DNA from: Anaerolineales bacterium UBA3082
GTDB taxonomy: Bacteria > Chloroflexota > Anaerolineae > UBA7937
Assembly (NCBI GenBank): GCA_002366595.1
Contig: DFBK01000030.1
Span: 52,917 to 67,289 of the forward strand
Reading direction: 5' to 3'
Length of the DNA stretch: 14,373 nucleotides
Part shown: piece by piece, positions 13,948 through 14,373 of the stretch
Position numbering within the stretch: the first letter of the stretch is position 1
Layout: each line of letters starts with the position of its first letter
Notes under the pieces: model-generated
What the model saw: only the letters and a program-made list of their open reading frames with translations
What the model was told of the DNA's origin: nothing
Database searches by the model: none
Made by a program: the position numbers and the translations under genes

Positions 13948-14292
13948 CTACTCTACCATCTCCACCGTCTCACCCGCTAGGTAGCGCCGGACATCCTCCT
14001 TCGCCCGACGGAAACGCTCTATGAGTTTCACGTCCGATTGCCTGAGCATACCGATGACCCGCCGAGCGCAATCAGAGCAGCCCAAGGAGGCCTTATAACT
14101 ACCCGGGTTGCACCTGAGGCAGCCACAAAGCCTAATCATCATCAAGGAGAAGGCTAGGCTATCCTCATGGGTATCCGGCAAGGAGGCCACTCGGGCTACT
14201 AACCTCTGCCACTTCCCGTTCCTTATATCGATCAGGTCAGAGACGCACTCGTGAGGGAAAAGCAATTCGCTCCTGAAATAGACCGTCTTCAT
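13948..14292 (-). CDS. Small cysteine-rich protein of unknown function
   Basis: 114 residues, starting at ATG 14292. There is no signal peptide or membrane segment. Six cysteines occur: Cys16, then a cluster CGCLRC (56-61) and GCSDC (71-75), giving C-x-C-x2-C-x10-C-x2-C, which suggests a bound zinc or Fe-S cluster. Around them are FPHECVSDLIDI, SLAFSLMMIRL and a basic helical C-terminal part (ERFRRAKEDVRRYL). I do not recognise a named family, although the motif arrangement seems conserved-looking rather than random. It has its own terminator and a weak candidate promoter, so it is a separate unit from the hut operon downstream. A redox, regulatory or metal-handling role is possible but not shown. 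Confidence 0.75.
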   Translation of the reverse strand: MKTVYFRSELLFPHECVSDLIDIRNGKWQRLVARVASLPDTHEDSLAFSLMMIRLCGCLRCNPGSYKASLGCSDCARRVIGMLRQSDVKLIERFRRAKEDVRRYLAGETVEMVE

Positions 14293-14311
14293 CTACCCCA
14301 TCACCCCTACA

Positions 14312-14339
14312 AACATAATCTCCAAAAAAGGCATAACAA
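14312..14339 (-). promoter_or_regulatory. Weak candidate promoter for the cysteine-rich gene
   Basis: TTGTTA (14339-14334), 16 nt, TATGTT (14317-14312) on the minus strand, with GTAGGGG and GATGGGG between it and the ATG at 14292. Both boxes match only four of six consensus positions. Confidence 0.35.
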
Positions 14340-14373
14340 CCTTACCCCAGCGAAAAGTCTAATTAAATTTTAC

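Overview
This is bacterial chromosomal DNA. It has strong Shine-Dalgarno sites, several near-consensus sigma70/sigmaA-type promoters (TTGACA-17-TATTAT, TTGACC-17-TATAAT, TTGAAG-17-TATTAT) and tightly packed operons. The metabolic genes suggest a free-living heterotroph that ferments or degrades amino acids. I cannot name the lineage. The style (ATA/AGG-rich codon use, fused formimidoyltransferase-cyclodeaminase, IscR-type Rrf2 regulator beside cysK/iscS) would suit a Chloroflexota- or Firmicutes-like organism, but that is a weak inference.

Left part (1-3800, minus strand): an iron-sulfur and cysteine operon read right to left. Its order is an IscR/Rrf2-type regulator, cysteine synthase, class I cysteine desulfurase, an ArsA/GET3-type ATPase, and the start of an IscU/NifU scaffold cut by the window edge. 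The operon makes cysteine, takes its sulfur and passes it to a scaffold. A strong promoter precedes it, with an IscR-like operator over the start point. The ArsA-type ATPase between desulfurase and scaffold is the least expected member.

3805-5031: a dead DDE-transposase insertion sequence with recognisable terminal inverted repeats. The transposase has stops and frameshifts and has lost catalytic residues. A 120-bp three-hairpin element, bounded by GGAT, sits inside it without breaking the frame.

5098-6340: a conserved protein of unknown function with its own promoter. Upstream of it is a scrap yard of apparent gene fragments (perhaps an ABC-2 permease start and a GNAT-like end) and nested inverted repeats. 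Two back-to-back promoters follow.

6341-13845: histidine catabolism. hutH, hutU and hutI run on the minus strand. A fused glutamate formimidoyltransferase/cyclodeaminase runs toward them on the plus strand. Together they take histidine to urocanate, imidazolonepropionate, formiminoglutamate, then glutamate plus a one-carbon unit on tetrahydrofolate. Downstream of hutI is a PHP-type phosphoesterase gene broken by a G7-tract frameshift and missing part of its metal site. A lipoprotein gene plus a response-regulator fragment appears to have been inserted between hutI and the PHP gene, leaving 35-bp direct repeats.

13846-14373: the hutH promoter, an intrinsic terminator, and a small cysteine-rich protein of unknown function.

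I found no complete novel defence or mobile system. The most interesting items are the ArsA-type ATPase in the Fe-S operon, the triple-hairpin insertion, and the repeat-flanked lipoprotein cassette.
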